A stretch of 64,000 nucleotides of DNA, taken from Caloramator australicus RC3. Lineage in GTDB: Bacteria > Bacillota > Clostridia > Clostridiales > Caloramatoraceae. How positions within the stretch are numbered: position 1 is the stretch's first letter; every line of letters starts with the position of its first letter. The stretch lies in contig NZ_CAKP01000019.1 in NCBI RefSeq assembly GCF_000297115.1, positions 1 to 64,000 on the forward strand, written 5' to 3'. Shown one piece after another: positions 28,995 to 38,238 of this stretch. The notes below the pieces were generated by a model. The model was not told where the DNA came from. It worked only from the letters and a program-made list of their open reading frames with translations, and did not search any database. A program made the position numbers and the translations under genes.

Positions 28995-29537
28995 ATGAAG
29001 GTTTTAGTGTTATTTGGAAGTCCTAGAAAAAAACATACTTATGAACTTACAAAGGCTTTTATAGAGGGATTAGAAAAAGATACTGAAGTTGAATTTATAG
29101 ATACGCCAAAGCTTAATATATCTCATTGTATGGGATGTAATTATTGCTTAAAGGAAATGAAATGCTTTATAAAAGATGATATGGAGGATATTTTAAATAA
29201 AATCGAAGAGGCGGATATAATAGTCCTATCCTCGCCGGTTTACTTTGGAACAGTAACATCATACCTTAAGGTTTTAATCGATAGATGCCAGCCTCTTTAT
29301 AATAAACGTTTTGTTTTAAAGGTGGAGGATAAGGTGAAAAAGAAGGGGTTTTTAATATTTACAGCTGGAGGAAAAAACAAAAGGATGATCGATTCTATGA
29401 ATCTTGTCGCAAAATTTTTTATGCTCTCTTGTGGTGCTGAGCTTGTAGATACAATTTATTGTTTAAATACTGATGATAATGGTTTAGATAAGGAAGTTTT
29501 ACAAAGAGCTCATATGAGTGCAAAGAGCATATTATGA
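28995..29537 (+). CDS. NAD(P)H-dependent FMN reductase/iron-sulfur flavoprotein family
   Basis: 180 aa from ATG at 28995, 6 bases after TTTGGAGG. The long upstream extension of the open frame lies inside the divergent ABC gene and is spurious. The flavodoxin-like fold starts MKVLVLFGSPRKKHTYEL. The Cys motif CMGCNYC near residues 46-52 could hold a cluster or serve redox chemistry. SSPVYFGTVTSYLKVLIDR is the usual flavin-contact segment. Substrate unknown. Confidence 0.88.
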   Translation: MKVLVLFGSPRKKHTYELTKAFIEGLEKDTEVEFIDTPKLNISHCMGCNYCLKEMKCFIKDDMEDILNKIEEADIIVLSSPVYFGTVTSYLKVLIDRCQPLYNKRFVLKVEDKVKKKGFLIFTAGGKNKRMIDSMNLVAKFFMLSCGAELVDTIYCLNTDDNGLDKEVLQRAHMSAKSIL

Positions 29538-29594
29538 ATAAAAAATGGATTTTGTGGATATAATTACATGTAAAATGATTTTTAGGAGGGTTCC

Positions 29595-30515
29595 ATGAAA
29601 TCCAAAAGATTTTTTAAAAGCGAAATTAAGTTTTTATTGATTTTAATATTGATAATAATCCTTCCTATTATAATAGTAGGCGGAAGTAAATTAAGAAAGA
29701 GGGACTTTAAATACTATCTTTTAAATAAAGAATATGATAAATTATATTCCTTTATAAGATATCCATCCTTTACAAAAAAGGTCTTTGAAAAATATATGAG
29801 TTATAATTTCAGTGGTGATCTTGAAATTTTAGAGGATAAAAGGGCTAATGGCTATAGATTTATAACTGTTAAAACGGATAAGGGAGAAAAAATTATATCA
29901 TTGTCTTTAGAGGATGGAAAAGAATACTGGTTTTTCAACGACTATGCAAATGATTTTTCCATTGAAGCACCTCTAAATGCTAAGGTTTTTATAGAAGATA
30001 TGGTTTATATAAATACAACAGGAAGATTGAAGGTTGAAAAACTTCCTCTTGCCCTTTATGATGTAGAAGCAGTTCTTGAAAATTGCATTCCTTTTAGAAA
30101 AAAAATACTTGCAGGACAGAATTTTAAAATTGAGATGAAATTGAAGGAGGAAGCAATAAAGACATGCTTAAAATCCATCGAGGATTACTATAACTTTTAT
30201 CAAAATAGCATAAATACATTAAAAGTCCAGGATATTTCCGTTTTGGATAAAAATAGCGGACTTTATAAAGAGGTTTTGGATGAAATTGCTTGGAACAAAG
30301 ATTTAGGAAATAAGGTAAAGAAAAAAATATTAAGTTATGAACTAAAAGAGGCAATTTTGGAAAACGAAAACATAAAATTAAAAATAAAGGAAAAGTGGGA
30401 AATAAAAATAGACGATGGGAAAAAGCAGAGTCAAAAATCAGAGGAATATGAAAAATATTATATATTTCCTTATAGCAAACCCAACTTCATTTCCCAAATT
30501 ATAACAAATAAATAA
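29595..30515 (+). CDS. Membrane-anchored extracytoplasmic protein, TcaA/YvbJ-like (tentative)
   Basis: 306 aa. One N-terminal helix (FLLILILIIILPIIIVGG) is followed by a long outer domain. The stretch APLNAKVFIEDMVYINTTGRLKVEKLPLALYDVEAV resembles the PEGA-like segments of TcaA-type proteins. There is no zinc ribbon in front of the helix as in YvbJ. Ribosome site TTTAGGAGGG. It is 57 bases after the flavoprotein gene. Function not established. Confidence 0.5.
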   Translation: MKSKRFFKSEIKFLLILILIIILPIIIVGGSKLRKRDFKYYLLNKEYDKLYSFIRYPSFTKKVFEKYMSYNFSGDLEILEDKRANGYRFITVKTDKGEKIISLSLEDGKEYWFFNDYANDFSIEAPLNAKVFIEDMVYINTTGRLKVEKLPLALYDVEAVLENCIPFRKKILAGQNFKIEMKLKEEAIKTCLKSIEDYYNFYQNSINTLKVQDISVLDKNSGLYKEVLDEIAWNKDLGNKVKKKILSYELKEAILENENIKLKIKEKWEIKIDDGKKQSQKSEEYEKYYIFPYSKPNFISQIITNK

Positions 30516-30585
30516 TACTTTTCATGTTTAATATTACAATAATTACACACTCTATATTTAGAATAATTTGAAGGGAGTGTGTAAT

Positions 30586-30750
30586 ATGAGAGGAAGATTC
30601 ATTAGTGGACTTGCGGCAGGAACTATTCTCGGTGCAATAGCAGGAATGATGATGGTTCCTCAAATGGACTATAGAAATAGAAGAAGGATAAATCGTGCAA
30701 GTAGAAGAGTAGAGGAGCTATTAAACGAATTAAGACAAAATTTAAGATGA
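30586..30750 (+). CDS. Small YtxH-like membrane protein
   Basis: 54 aa from ATG at 30586 (site AAGGGAG). One glycine-rich helix (FISGLAAGTILGAIAGMMMVP) is followed by a basic, helical tail (RRRINRASRRVEELLNELRQNL). This layout resembles YtxH-type small proteins. An upstream in-frame start at 30568 is inside the ribosome-site region and is rejected. Confidence 0.75.
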   Translation: MRGRFISGLAAGTILGAIAGMMMVPQMDYRNRRRINRASRRVEELLNELRQNLR

Positions 30751-30785
30751 AAAAGCAGGTTTTCCTGCTTTTTCTCTTTTTTTTA
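30751..30785 (+). terminator. Terminator after the YtxH-like gene
   Basis: AAAAGCAGG-TTTT-CCTGCTTTT followed by TCTCTTTTTTTT. Confidence 0.88.
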
Positions 30786-30814
30786 TTTACTAAATAAGTC
30801 GACTTGTGTATAAT
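30786..30814 (+). promoter_or_regulatory. Promoter with spacer palindrome for the XRE-TPR regulators
   Basis: TTTACT (30786-30791), 17-base spacer, TATAAT (30809-30814) preceded by a TGTG extended -10. Within the spacer is the perfect 10-bp palindrome AAGTCGACTT (30796-30805), placed where a repressor would block RNA polymerase. The downstream XRE regulator is a natural candidate to bind it (inference). Confidence 0.6.
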
Positions 30815-30849
30815 TTATATAAATAAATTGTTAAAAAAGGGGATGTGCT

Positions 30850-32148
30850 ATGGAAGTTTTAACCTTGGGGGAAAAAATAAAATTAAAAAGAAAAGAAAAA
30901 AATTTAACATTAAAGGAACTTGCTGGTGATAGAATAACTCCTGGACAAATAAGCCTTGTAGAATCTGGGAAATCAAATCCAAGCATTGAACTATTAGAAT
31001 ATCTTGCAGAAAGGTTAGAAACAGATATAGAGTATTTTTTAGAAAGCGAAGAAAAACAGGCATCAAGGATATGTGAGTTTTATTCAAATATATGTGAATC
31101 AGCGATAATATCTGAAAACTATTTAAGAGCAGAGGAGTTTATAGAAAAGGGACTTTTCTATGCACAAAAGTATAATCTTAATTATTATAAAGCAAAATTT
31201 GAATATTTTTATGCAAAGATTATGTTTAAGAAAAATGATTTAGAGGGAGCACAGCTTCACTGCTTAAATGCCAATAGCTTGTTTTTAAAATTGGATAATA
31301 TAGATTATATAATAAAGAGCTTTTTGTTACTTGGACATATAAGCATTATGATGGGATATATAACTACTGCATTAAATTATTTTATTCAGGCAGATGGTAT
31401 ATTGAATGAACATAATCATATAGATGAAGTTTTAAAGGCAAATATACTTTACAATATCGCAATGTGCTACTATAAGTTAGGTAACAATGAACAGGCAATA
31501 GCCTTTGCTTCACTTGCAAAGGACAAGCTTGCAGCGTTAGAAGATAAAAGACAGTATGGAGAAACTTTAATGCTACTTAGTATATCCTATGCAAAGGAAA
31601 ATAATTTAAACGAGGCGCTAAGATATGCAAAACTTGCAAAAAAGATATTTTCAATAATAGAGGCAAATAGGGAGATTTCTGATATAGAGATGAATTTAGG
31701 GATGCTTTTTTCACAAACAGGTGATGTCCAGCAATCCTTTGACCATTTAGAAAGGGCATTAAGGCTCAAAATGGAATATAAGGATGCGTCAGTATATGAG
31801 GCTTTATTTATATATTGCGATAATTATATAAAGCTAAAGGATTATAATAAGGCACTAGACCTAGTAAATAGAATTTTAAACGATGCTGGAGACAATGAGA
31901 AAATTAGAATAAAAGTATATGAATATTTATATCGAATATATGAAGCAAAGGAAGATTATAAAAATATTGAAATTTCACTGCTTGAAGCCGTTAAATATCT
32001 TGAGAATCTAGATTACAAAAAGGAACTTGCAGACTTCTATACTCTTCTTGGAAAGTTTTATATGAAATCAAACGAAAAGGAACTGGCATTGAATTTTATA
32101 AATAAAGGATTGGAAATTTACAAAGACTTAGGAATAATTTTGACGTAA
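30850..32148 (+). CDS. XRE-family regulator with TPR repeats (1)
   Basis: 432 aa. A helix-turn-helix domain spans residues 6-65 (LGEKIKLKRKEKNLTLKELAG, ISLVESGKSNPSIELLEYLAE). About eight TPR-like helical pairs follow to the C-terminus. The layout is that of RNPP-type regulators (PlcR, Rap relatives), which bind short peptides in the TPR domain. No pheromone-like small gene is visible beside it. The paralogue begins 15 bases downstream. Confidence 0.88.
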   Translation: MEVLTLGEKIKLKRKEKNLTLKELAGDRITPGQISLVESGKSNPSIELLEYLAERLETDIEYFLESEEKQASRICEFYSNICESAIISENYLRAEEFIEKGLFYAQKYNLNYYKAKFEYFYAKIMFKKNDLEGAQLHCLNANSLFLKLDNIDYIIKSFLLLGHISIMMGYITTALNYFIQADGILNEHNHIDEVLKANILYNIAMCYYKLGNNEQAIAFASLAKDKLAALEDKRQYGETLMLLSISYAKENNLNEALRYAKLAKKIFSIIEANREISDIEMNLGMLFSQTGDVQQSFDHLERALRLKMEYKDASVYEALFIYCDNYIKLKDYNKALDLVNRILNDAGDNEKIRIKVYEYLYRIYEAKEDYKNIEISLLEAVKYLENLDYKKELADFYTLLGKFYMKSNEKELALNFINKGLEIYKDLGIILT

Positions 32149-32163
32149 ACGGGTGGTGGGATC

Positions 32164-33432
32164 ATGATTACTATTGGGGAAAAAATAAGAAAAAGAAGAA
32201 AGGAATTAGGTTATACATTAAAGGAAGTTGCAGGGGATAAAGTTACAATTGCCCAATTAAGTTCAATAGAGAACGGTAAGAGCAAACCAAGTAGAAAACT
32301 ACTTGAATATTTAGCAGAAAAATTAAAAGTAGATGTTGAATATTTTACACTAAATGAAGTAGAAGTAACTCATAGGGATTTTAAAAAAATAATTAAAACT
32401 GCTTATAGCTTTTTTAATGAAGCAAAATATGATGAAGCTTTACGAACAATAGAAGATGCCAGATTGATTTTCAATAATCTATTGAACCATGATAGAGGAG
32501 ATTATTATAAATTTATAGGGGAATGTTACTACAACAAAGGTGAATATGAAAATGCCTTTGAGAATTTCAATAAAGCGTTGATTAATTTTTCTAAAATTTC
32601 TGACTACGACAATATGGCAGATTCAAATATAAAAATAGCAAACAGTTTATATATGTCTAAAAAGTTTCAGATGGCCCTTGCTTACTATAAGAGTGCAGAA
32701 AATCTTATTCCATTTGTTAAAGATAATTCTATAATTGCAAGAATATACTATGATCTTTCATTATGTTATTATACATTGGATAGATTTAGATTTTCTAAGG
32801 AGTATCTTGATAAATGTTTAGATTTCATTAAGGAAAAGGATTTGTCTTCTAAAACAGATCTTATCCCATATATTAATATGATGGCGGGTATTATCGATCT
32901 TAAGGTTGAAAATGTAAGGGAGAGTCTTGAAAAGTTTCAGGAGGCCTTCGAAAAATATAAGCTTAATGGCGATATGGTTGGAATGGGAAGGGCTATGAAC
33001 AATATAGGTATATGTTATATGGAACTTGAAGAATATGATAGGGCTCTTAGCTGCTTTAAGGAAGCCATAGATTATAAAATCATAGGTAACGATGAGGAAA
33101 TGCTGGATCCTTATTTAAATATGATCGAAATTTATGAGAAAAAAGGGGACAGAGAAAATATTTTAACTGTATTAAATGATGCCGAATCCAATTTAATAAA
33201 ATTAAACGATATATCAACATTAATAGATGTTTATATTTTAAAAATGGAATATTATATAAAAGAAAAAGATTTTGATAAAGCTGAAATATATGGCTTTTTA
33301 GCTCTTGATAATGCAGAAAGAATAAAAAATATAGACAAATTGAATAAAATATATATTGCTTTGTCAAAACTTTATAGAATGATAGGAAATGAAAACCTGT
33401 CTATTGAATATATGTTAAAGGTAAAAAAGTAG
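32164..33432 (+). CDS. XRE-family regulator with TPR repeats (2)
   Basis: 422 aa, same architecture as its neighbour: HTH at residues 3-60 (IGEKIRKRRKELGYTLKEVAG, LSSIENGKSKPSRKLLEYLAE), then TPR pairs (for example AMNNIGICYMELEEYDRALSCFKEAI). The HTH domains are clearly alike and the TPR regions have diverged, which points to tandem duplication followed by change in ligand or partner. Probably co-transcribed with gene 1 from 30786. Confidence 0.88.
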   Translation: MITIGEKIRKRRKELGYTLKEVAGDKVTIAQLSSIENGKSKPSRKLLEYLAEKLKVDVEYFTLNEVEVTHRDFKKIIKTAYSFFNEAKYDEALRTIEDARLIFNNLLNHDRGDYYKFIGECYYNKGEYENAFENFNKALINFSKISDYDNMADSNIKIANSLYMSKKFQMALAYYKSAENLIPFVKDNSIIARIYYDLSLCYYTLDRFRFSKEYLDKCLDFIKEKDLSSKTDLIPYINMMAGIIDLKVENVRESLEKFQEAFEKYKLNGDMVGMGRAMNNIGICYMELEEYDRALSCFKEAIDYKIIGNDEEMLDPYLNMIEIYEKKGDRENILTVLNDAESNLIKLNDISTLIDVYILKMEYYIKEKDFDKAEIYGFLALDNAERIKNIDKLNKIYIALSKLYRMIGNENLSIEYMLKVKK

Positions 33433-33457
33433 GCCATTGGCCTTAAGGAGGGATAAT

Positions 33458-34069
33458 ATGGATTTTAATGGGTTTGTTGCAGCTGATTTTGATTTTTTTA
33501 AAAAGAAGGATAAATTTACAAAGGAGGAGTATGATAAATTTAGAAATGAAATAAAGCTTCATTTTAGAAAGTTTTGCTATGAACTTCAAAAAATTTACCA
33601 TAAAAATACCGATGGTGTTTTAGAAATTGATAAAGAATTTCATGGATTTTCTAAAAAAAGCGAAGAAATTGCGGCATATAACCTTGTTAAAGATGATATG
33701 AGAATAAAATTTTTTTTAAATAGTGAAAACGTTGGAACATGTTTAGAAATAAAAGATGATAATTTAAAGGATTTTTTAACTAAATATAAGGACGTTATAA
33801 AACAATTTCTGTTTTCTAATAAACATGCTTTTATAGAGCTTCAAAATTTGGGAAAAGGTGATAAAAAAACAAGGATTCTAGCCTTGGATTATAGCGAAAA
33901 GAATTACGAAGGTTTCATTATGGAATCTAGTAAATCCAAAACCCTATTGGTTGGCTTTATATACAACAAAAATGAAGCTATTAAATTAGGAAAGGATATT
34001 ACAAAACACATACATGAAAATTACTATGAAATAAGCAAAATTAAGGATCTTATGTTGCAAAATAAATAG
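33458..34069 (+). CDS. Conserved-looking protein of unknown function
   Basis: 203 aa from ATG at 33458, after a strong AAGGAGGG site. The in-frame start at 33437 precedes that site. Charged and soluble, no membrane helices. It starts MDFNGFVAADFDFFKKKDKFTKE and later contains FHGFSKKSEEIAAYNLVKDDMRIKFF. Length and N-terminus recall DUF1054-type proteins only weakly. Last gene after the two regulators, 25 bases away. Confidence 0.65.
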   Translation: MDFNGFVAADFDFFKKKDKFTKEEYDKFRNEIKLHFRKFCYELQKIYHKNTDGVLEIDKEFHGFSKKSEEIAAYNLVKDDMRIKFFLNSENVGTCLEIKDDNLKDFLTKYKDVIKQFLFSNKHAFIELQNLGKGDKKTRILALDYSEKNYEGFIMESSKSKTLLVGFIYNKNEAIKLGKDITKHIHENYYEISKIKDLMLQNK

Positions 34070-34082
34070 AAAAGTATATAAT
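34055..34082 (+). promoter_or_regulatory. Probable promoter of the ferredoxin-AOR operon
   Basis: TTGCAA (34055-34060), 16-base spacer, TATAAT (34077-34082), 49 bases upstream of the ferredoxin start. Confidence 0.6.
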
Positions 34083-34130
34083 AAAGAAATATGGTGTTAA
34101 TTATTTAACAAACCTACAGGAGGTAAAATT

Positions 34131-34529
34131 ATGCCAAAAGTTCTAAGAGTTGTAGATAGGAGAAGGTGTATTGGTTGTTTATCATGTAGGCAGGCTTGTG
34201 CAAGATTAAGGGGAGATTATTCCCCTTCAAATGCAGCATTAGATGTCAAAACTGCTGGCGGAATGTCGGGAGAGTTTATTATAACTATTTGTATGTCATG
34301 TGAAGATCCTGCATGTATGGAAGCTTGTAAATTTGGAGCTCTAACAAAAAGAAACGGGGGAGGAGTTGTCTTTCATAAGGATAAATGCACGAAATGTGGT
34401 GCCTGTGCAAGGGCTTGTTCTGTAAGTGCTATTAGAATGGATAAGGAAGGGTATCCAATTATATGCACCCACTGTGGTTACTGCACAAGATATTGTCCCC
34501 ATAGATGTATTGCAACGAAGGAGGTTTAA
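34131..34529 (+). CDS. Polyferredoxin (four-cluster type), partner of aldehyde oxidoreductase
   Basis: 132 aa with 16 cysteines arranged as in DmsB/HycB-like electron-transfer subunits: CIGCLSCRQAC, CMSCEDPACMEAC, CTKCGACARAC and CTHCGYCTRYCP. It should bind up to four 4Fe-4S clusters. The oxidoreductase ATG is 3 bases after its stop, so it likely carries electrons for that enzyme. The ribosome site is ACAGGAGG. Confidence 0.92.
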   Translation: MPKVLRVVDRRRCIGCLSCRQACARLRGDYSPSNAALDVKTAGGMSGEFIITICMSCEDPACMEACKFGALTKRNGGGVVFHKDKCTKCGACARACSVSAIRMDKEGYPIICTHCGYCTRYCPHRCIATKEV

Positions 34530-34531
34530 CT

Positions 34532-36271
34532 ATGCTGCATAAAGACTTTATAAGGGTTTTGTATATAGATCTTACTAATGAAGAATATAGGTTTGAAGAA
34601 CGAAGGGACCTTTTTAAGTATTTAGGTGGAACAGGTGTTGCGGCAAAACTTTTAGAGGAAAATATCAAACCAGAGCTTGATCCCTTAGATCCAGCCCAAC
34701 CTATTATTTTTGCAAATGGCCCCTTATCCTTTGTTATGCCAGTTTGCACAAAGGTTGTTGCAACGTTTTATTCACCACATACAAGGGAATATGGGGAAAG
34801 CCATGCTGGTGGACGTCTTGCAATGGCAATGAGATTTAACAATATTGATGCAATTGTTATTACCGGTAGAGCAAAGCACCCTGAATATCTTGTTATAGAT
34901 GATAAGGTTCTTTTTAAAGATGCAAGGGCGATGTGGGGGCTTTCAGTTGAGGATACAGGTAAAATTTTAAGACAGCATACTTCAGGAAGCGGTATTAGAA
35001 GCTCCATGAGAATTGGACGTTCAGGAGAAAATTTGGTTTCCTATGCTGGGGTTAATGTTGATACCTATAGGCATTTTGGTAGGCTTGGACTTGGTGCAGT
35101 ATTTGGATCAAAATTGTTAAAAGGTATAGTTATAATTGGGGATGAACCTGTTAAAATACCAAAGGAAAATATGAAAAAATATAGAGAAGTATATGACAGC
35201 ATTTATGATACCGTAACAAAAACTGATGTTATGGAAAAATATCATGCTGTAGGAACAAGTATAAATGTCCTTCCATTAAATGAGATGAATTCACTTCCAT
35301 CATTAAACTTACAAACCACAAGATACGAACATGCTGAAAATATTTCAGGCGAAAGATTTGCAAAGGAAGTATTAGTTAGAAAGGTTGCATGCTCAGGATG
35401 CCAAATAGGATGTATACATATAGGACAATTCAGAAGAGAGTTTGATGATGGTTATGAATATGAAACTGTTAATGTATCCTATGATCATGAATTGGTTTTC
35501 GCCCTTGGTAGTTTTGTTGGGCTCAAAAATCCTGAAGAGGTTTTACAGCTTATCGATGTTGTTGAAAGGGAAGGATTAGATGCAATTTCAACAGGAGTAG
35601 CTTTAGGATGGGCAACTGAAGCTTATAAGAGAGGGATAATCACAATTGATGATACATTAATGCCATTTGAATTTGGAGTGTTACAAAACTATATGGCAGC
35701 AGTTCATTATATTGCAACAGGTAAGAATGAATTTTATAAATCCCTTGGAAAGGGTGTTGATTTTGCTTCTAAAAAGTATGGCGGACAGGATTTTGCATGC
35801 CATCTTGGAGGAAATGAGATGCCAGGCTATCATACAGGATATGGTAGCATAGTTGGTTTTTCTGTAGGATCAAGACATTCACACCTTGATAATGCAGGTT
35901 ATTCAATAGACCAGGCAAGAACTAAGGAAGAGGATATAGTTAAAAAGATATTTGAAGAGGAATTAGAAAGAAACATATTAACCAGCCTTGTTATATGTTT
36001 ATTTGCAAGAAAGGTTTATAACAGGGATACGATAATCAAGGCATTAGATGCAGTAGGTATAACATTAACAAATTCAGAACTTACGGAAATTGCAAAGGAA
36101 ATTTTAAGAACAAAATATAGAATTAAAGAAAAACTTGGTTATTCGCTTGACCAAATAAAGATACCTAAGAGATTTTTTAAAACTATTACTTTAAATGGAA
36201 AGCTTGATGAGGAAAAGGCAAACAATATGGTAAAGGAATATAAAGCCATGATAGATGAGCTAATGAAGTAG
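34532..36271 (+). CDS. Aldehyde ferredoxin oxidoreductase family (tungstopterin enzyme)
   Basis: 579 aa from ATG at 34532, just after GAAGGAGG. An earlier frame start at 34505 lies within the ferredoxin gene. Family features: YLGGTGVAAKLL and FANGPLS near the N-terminus, the cofactor segment ESHAGGRLAMAMRFNNIDAIVITGRA, and cluster cysteines in VACSGCQIGC with the fourth probably in LVICLFARKV. Such enzymes oxidise aldehydes to acids with a bis-pterin tungsten centre. The MoaD-like and E1-like genes at 12934-13834 could contribute to pterin sulfuration, but that link is inference. Confidence 0.92.
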   Translation: MLHKDFIRVLYIDLTNEEYRFEERRDLFKYLGGTGVAAKLLEENIKPELDPLDPAQPIIFANGPLSFVMPVCTKVVATFYSPHTREYGESHAGGRLAMAMRFNNIDAIVITGRAKHPEYLVIDDKVLFKDARAMWGLSVEDTGKILRQHTSGSGIRSSMRIGRSGENLVSYAGVNVDTYRHFGRLGLGAVFGSKLLKGIVIIGDEPVKIPKENMKKYREVYDSIYDTVTKTDVMEKYHAVGTSINVLPLNEMNSLPSLNLQTTRYEHAENISGERFAKEVLVRKVACSGCQIGCIHIGQFRREFDDGYEYETVNVSYDHELVFALGSFVGLKNPEEVLQLIDVVEREGLDAISTGVALGWATEAYKRGIITIDDTLMPFEFGVLQNYMAAVHYIATGKNEFYKSLGKGVDFASKKYGGQDFACHLGGNEMPGYHTGYGSIVGFSVGSRHSHLDNAGYSIDQARTKEEDIVKKIFEEELERNILTSLVICLFARKVYNRDTIIKALDAVGITLTNSELTEIAKEILRTKYRIKEKLGYSLDQIKIPKRFFKTITLNGKLDEEKANNMVKEYKAMIDELMK

Positions 36272-36275
36272 CAAA

Positions 36276-36325
36276 ATAAAAATACACTCAAGTTAACGGG
36301 GATAAACTTGAGTGTATTTTTATTT
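36276..36325. terminator. Terminator between AOR and GlpX genes
   Basis: AAATACACTCAAGTT pairs with AACTTGAGTGTATTT (one bulge) with T-rich flanks on both strands. It serves the plus-strand AOR operon and perhaps the converging glpX. Confidence 0.85.
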
Positions 36326-36352
36326 TAACTGGTGCTGGTAAGGAGGATTATC

Positions 36353-37306
36353 TTAGAAAATTTTGTGAATTGTGTTGATAAATCTTACAGTTCCTGTTTT
36401 TGCCCTCATAACAACAGATTGGGTCTTTGCTGTATCATTTTGATAGAATACAACTCCCTTCAAAAGGTCACCATTGGTAACTCCAGTTGCTGCAAAATAG
36501 ACCTCATCGCCTTTAACTATATCATCTATATATAATATTTTGCTAACATCCTCAATTCCCATTTTTATACATCTTTCTTTTTCAGCATCATTGGTTGGAT
36601 AAAGCCTTGCTTGAAAATCACCACCAAGGCATTTTAACGCAGCTGCAGCTATAACACCCTCAGGAGCACCGCCAATTCCTACCATAATGTCTACACCAGT
36701 ATCTTCAAACCCGGTTGCGATGGCTGCTGCAATATCTCCATCGGTTATAAGTTTCATTCTGGCACCGACTTTTCTAACTTCATCCATAAGATGATTATGC
36801 CTTTCTCTATCGAGCATTATAACTGTAACTTCATCTATATCTTTATTGAGAGCTTTAGCCACGTTTTTAATATTTTCACTTAAGGGAGCATCTAAGCTAA
36901 CAACTCCCTTTGCCTTTGGACCAACTGCAATTTTTTCCATATACATATCCGGTGCATGAAGAAGATTTCCCTTTTCAGCAACAGCGACTACAGATAGAGC
37001 ACCAGGTAACCCCTTAGCGATAAGATTTGTCCCATCTAAAGGATCTACGGCTATGTCAAGCTCTATGCTTGTGTCATCACCACAGCCTAATTTTTCGCCT
37101 ATGTAGAGCATAGGAGCTTCATCCATTTCACCTTCACCTATAACAACAGTTCCCCTAACAGGCAAAAGGTCGAACATCCTTCTCATACCATCGACAGCAG
37201 CACCGTCTGCTGCGTTTTTGTCACCTCTTCCAAGGTAAATAGCAGACTTTAATGCTGCAGCTTCAGTAACTCTAATAAGTCCTAAGGCTAAATCTATATC
37301 TAACAT
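36353..37306 (-). CDS. glpX: Fructose-1,6-bisphosphatase class II
   Basis: 317 aa from the second ATG at 37306. The first ATG at 37309 is only 2 bases from AGGAGG. Signatures: GRGDKNAADGAAVDGMR, VIGEGEMDEAPML, DPLDGTNLIAKG and GIGGAPEGVIAAAALKCLGG. It removes phosphate from fructose-1,6-bisphosphate in gluconeogenesis, with metal ions bound by the Asp/Glu motifs. Monocistronic. Confidence 0.95.
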   Translation of the reverse strand: MLDIDLALGLIRVTEAAALKSAIYLGRGDKNAADGAAVDGMRRMFDLLPVRGTVVIGEGEMDEAPMLYIGEKLGCGDDTSIELDIAVDPLDGTNLIAKGLPGALSVVAVAEKGNLLHAPDMYMEKIAVGPKAKGVVSLDAPLSENIKNVAKALNKDIDEVTVIMLDRERHNHLMDEVRKVGARMKLITDGDIAAAIATGFEDTGVDIMVGIGGAPEGVIAAAALKCLGGDFQARLYPTNDAEKERCIKMGIEDVSKILYIDDIVKGDEVYFAATGVTNGDLLKGVVFYQNDTAKTQSVVMRAKTGTVRFINTIHKIF

Positions 37307-37384
37307 CATTACCTCCTAAAATGATATACTATTTACACTAATATTATATACTAATTAAACATATAATGTCAATTTATTTATCAT

Positions 37385-37426
37385 AAAAAATGAACAGATT
37401 ATCGTAAAGATAATCTGTTCATTTAA
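37385..37426 (-). terminator. Terminator of the SsuABC/NitT-type operon
   Basis: ATGAACAGATTATC-TTTAC-GATAATCTGTTCAT on the minus strand, followed by a TTTTTT run, directly at the stop of the permease gene. Confidence 0.85.
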
Positions 37427-38238
37427 TTCTTCCATCCTAAAAATTTATTTTCCAGTGATGCTACAAGAATATACATTATATATGCTGCGATGGATAGGAT
37501 TATTATGCTGAGCATAACCATATCAAGTTGAGCAACCTGACCACCAAAAACTATTAAAAACCCTAGTCCTTCCTTGGCTACTAAAAATTCACCAACTATT
37601 ACTCCAACCCAGGAAAGACCAACATTTATCTTGAGGGCGGATATTATAGTTGGAACGCTGGAGGGTAATACAACATATCTTAAAATTTGAAATTTGGTTG
37701 CACCAAAGGTTTTTAAAAGTTTGATTTTATCCTCATCAACCTCTTTAAATCCTGCATGGACAGAAATTATAGTAACAATTAAAGAGATCATGAGGGCGAT
37801 AATGATTATTGCTGGTCTTCCATTTCCTACCCAAAATATAATTATAGGACCAAGGGCTATTTTAGGCAGGGCGTTTAAAACAACAAGGTAGGGCTCTAAT
37901 ACTTTGCTAAGAAAATCCCACCACCAGAGAATAACAGCAAAAATTGTTCCTATAAGTGTGCCAAGAACAAATCCAATGATGGTTTCATAGCAGGTTACAA
38001 ATATATGTCTAAAGAGCTCTCCATTTTGATAAAGTTTTATTAAGAATTTTATCATCCTTGTTGGCTGGCTTACTAAAAATGGATCGATTATCTTTAATCT
38101 TGCTGTTATTTCCCATTGTGCAAAGAATAAAACTAAAATTAGAATCTGAGTAAATATTATTAATGCCTTTCTTTTTTTCACATTCTTTAGGAATATTTCA
38201 TGTTCCTTCGAATATTCTATTTTATTTTCATTCAACAT
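37423..38238 (-). CDS. ABC importer permease, SsuC/TauC/NitT type
   Basis: 271 aa, about six membrane helices, EAA loop (KLLKTFGATKFQILRYVVLPSSVPTIISAL) and the family start WEITARLKIIDPFLVSQPTRM. It overlaps the ATPase gene by 11 bases. It is the last gene of a minus-strand operon ordered binding protein, ATPase, permease. Substrate (sulfonate, nitrate-like or pyrimidine precursor) cannot be told from sequence. Confidence 0.9.
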   Translation of the reverse strand: MLNENKIEYSKEHEIFLKNVKKRKALIIFTQILILVLFFAQWEITARLKIIDPFLVSQPTRMIKFLIKLYQNGELFRHIFVTCYETIIGFVLGTLIGTIFAVILWWWDFLSKVLEPYLVVLNALPKIALGPIIIFWVGNGRPAIIIIALMISLIVTIISVHAGFKEVDEDKIKLLKTFGATKFQILRYVVLPSSVPTIISALKINVGLSWVGVIVGEFLVAKEGLGFLIVFGGQVAQLDMVMLSIIILSIAAYIMYILVASLENKFLGWKN

